A DNA stretch of 47,228 nt from a virus. Of the stretch, positions 47,081-47,228 are shown piece by piece; positions within the stretch are counted from its first letter, which is position 1; each line of letters begins with the position of its first letter. The notes beneath the pieces are model-generated. The model searched no databases. It saw nothing but the letters and a program-made list of their open reading frames with translations, and was not told the origin of the DNA. Made by a program: the position numbers and the translations under genes. Location: IMG/VR virus record IMGVR_UViG_3300042298_000886, positions 1-47,228 of that record, one strand, 5' to 3'.

Positions 47081-47228
47081 TTATTTAAGTGGAAGATATT
47101 TAGTAGCACTACCTGCCTTAACAGCTTTAAGGATTTGCTTACGTTGTGCACCATCTGAGTTGTAAGATACATGCACCCAGTCAGGATTAGTATCTGTACC
47201 AAATTCCCAGATAAGTTGATCAAAATTA
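47081..47228 (-). CDS. M15-type peptidase (probable endolysin), C-terminal part
   Basis: Only the last 49 residues are in the window. FDQLIWEFGTDTNPDWVHVS and YNSDGAQRKQILKA match the C-terminal end of peptidase M15A proteins that cut cell-wall peptide cross-links; the His of WVHVS is one of the zinc ligands. Phages use such enzymes for lysis. The N-terminal domain and the other zinc ligands lie outside the window, so activity and any secretion signal cannot be judged. Confidence 0.8.
   Translation of the reverse strand, partial: NFDQLIWEFGTDTNPDWVHVSYNSDGAQRKQILKAVKAGSATKYLPLK

Noticed and set aside
1-47228. tRNA, CRISPR array, insertion sequence or integration site
   Set aside because: I saw no cloverleaf, no spaced repeats, no transposase or integrase motif, and no att-like repeats in the short intergenic gaps; an automatic tRNA scan could still reveal something missed by eye.

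Overview
This 47 kb window is part of the genome of a tailed double-stranded DNA phage that resembles the crAss-like phages (order Crassvirales). The evidence is the protein series: large terminase, portal, acidic scaffold-like protein, major capsid protein, ring proteins and virion cargo-type proteins, all of which match sequence signatures I recall from crAss-like phages. A Bacteroidota host is inferred from that affinity, the AT-rich DNA, the lack of clear Shine-Dalgarno sites and the A/T-rich leaders. Several small proteins look like families common in marine and freshwater phages and giant viruses, so an aquatic rather than gut source is possible. No integrase, tRNA gene, CRISPR array or insertion sequence was seen. 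All 43 coding regions listed lie on the minus strand, so transcription runs from high to low coordinates.

In transcription order, the window opens with the C-terminal end of an M15-type peptidase (probable endolysin) at 47228. Next come two small proteins, a block of small regulatory or DNA-binding proteins (coiled coil, winged helix, HU/IHF-like, zinc cluster), a PD-(D/E)XK nuclease, a small terminase candidate, TerL (41595-43802), portal (38845-41589), scaffold-like protein (37487-38749), major capsid protein (35842-37458) and a conserved capsid-adjacent protein (34741-35757). A run of nine small lysine-rich genes (31626-34728) follows; most carry a short motif ending in Gly-Gly. After these come a ring protein, a ferritin-like protein, an abundant structural protein with an inserted beta-rich module (28704-30338), and cysteine-rich tail or fibre proteins (23369-28630). 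Two further ring or connector proteins (20920-23239, with a small conserved protein) lead to a 1871-residue tail hub protein (15305-20920). Last are four very large virion cargo-type proteins (1-15305), the final one cut by the window edge.

The genes form a head and tail morphogenesis programme: packaging, shell, connector rings, short tail and fibres, then proteins probably carried in the virion and delivered to the host. Seven hairpins followed by T-runs divide the transcript. An AT-rich GTATATT-type motif recurs just upstream of several genes that follow such breaks and may be the late promoter.

The most interesting signal is a Gly-Gly motif family (YQDGG, MKKGGMV, and an EEIxEYxxGG form), with more than 35 copies spread over small basic proteins and three giant cargo-type proteins but largely absent from the core shell, rings and packaging enzymes. 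It may be a virion-loading tag or a processing site. The 1620-residue protein that carries many of these motifs also contains a protein-kinase-like domain near its C-terminus, suggesting an effector delivered with the DNA.
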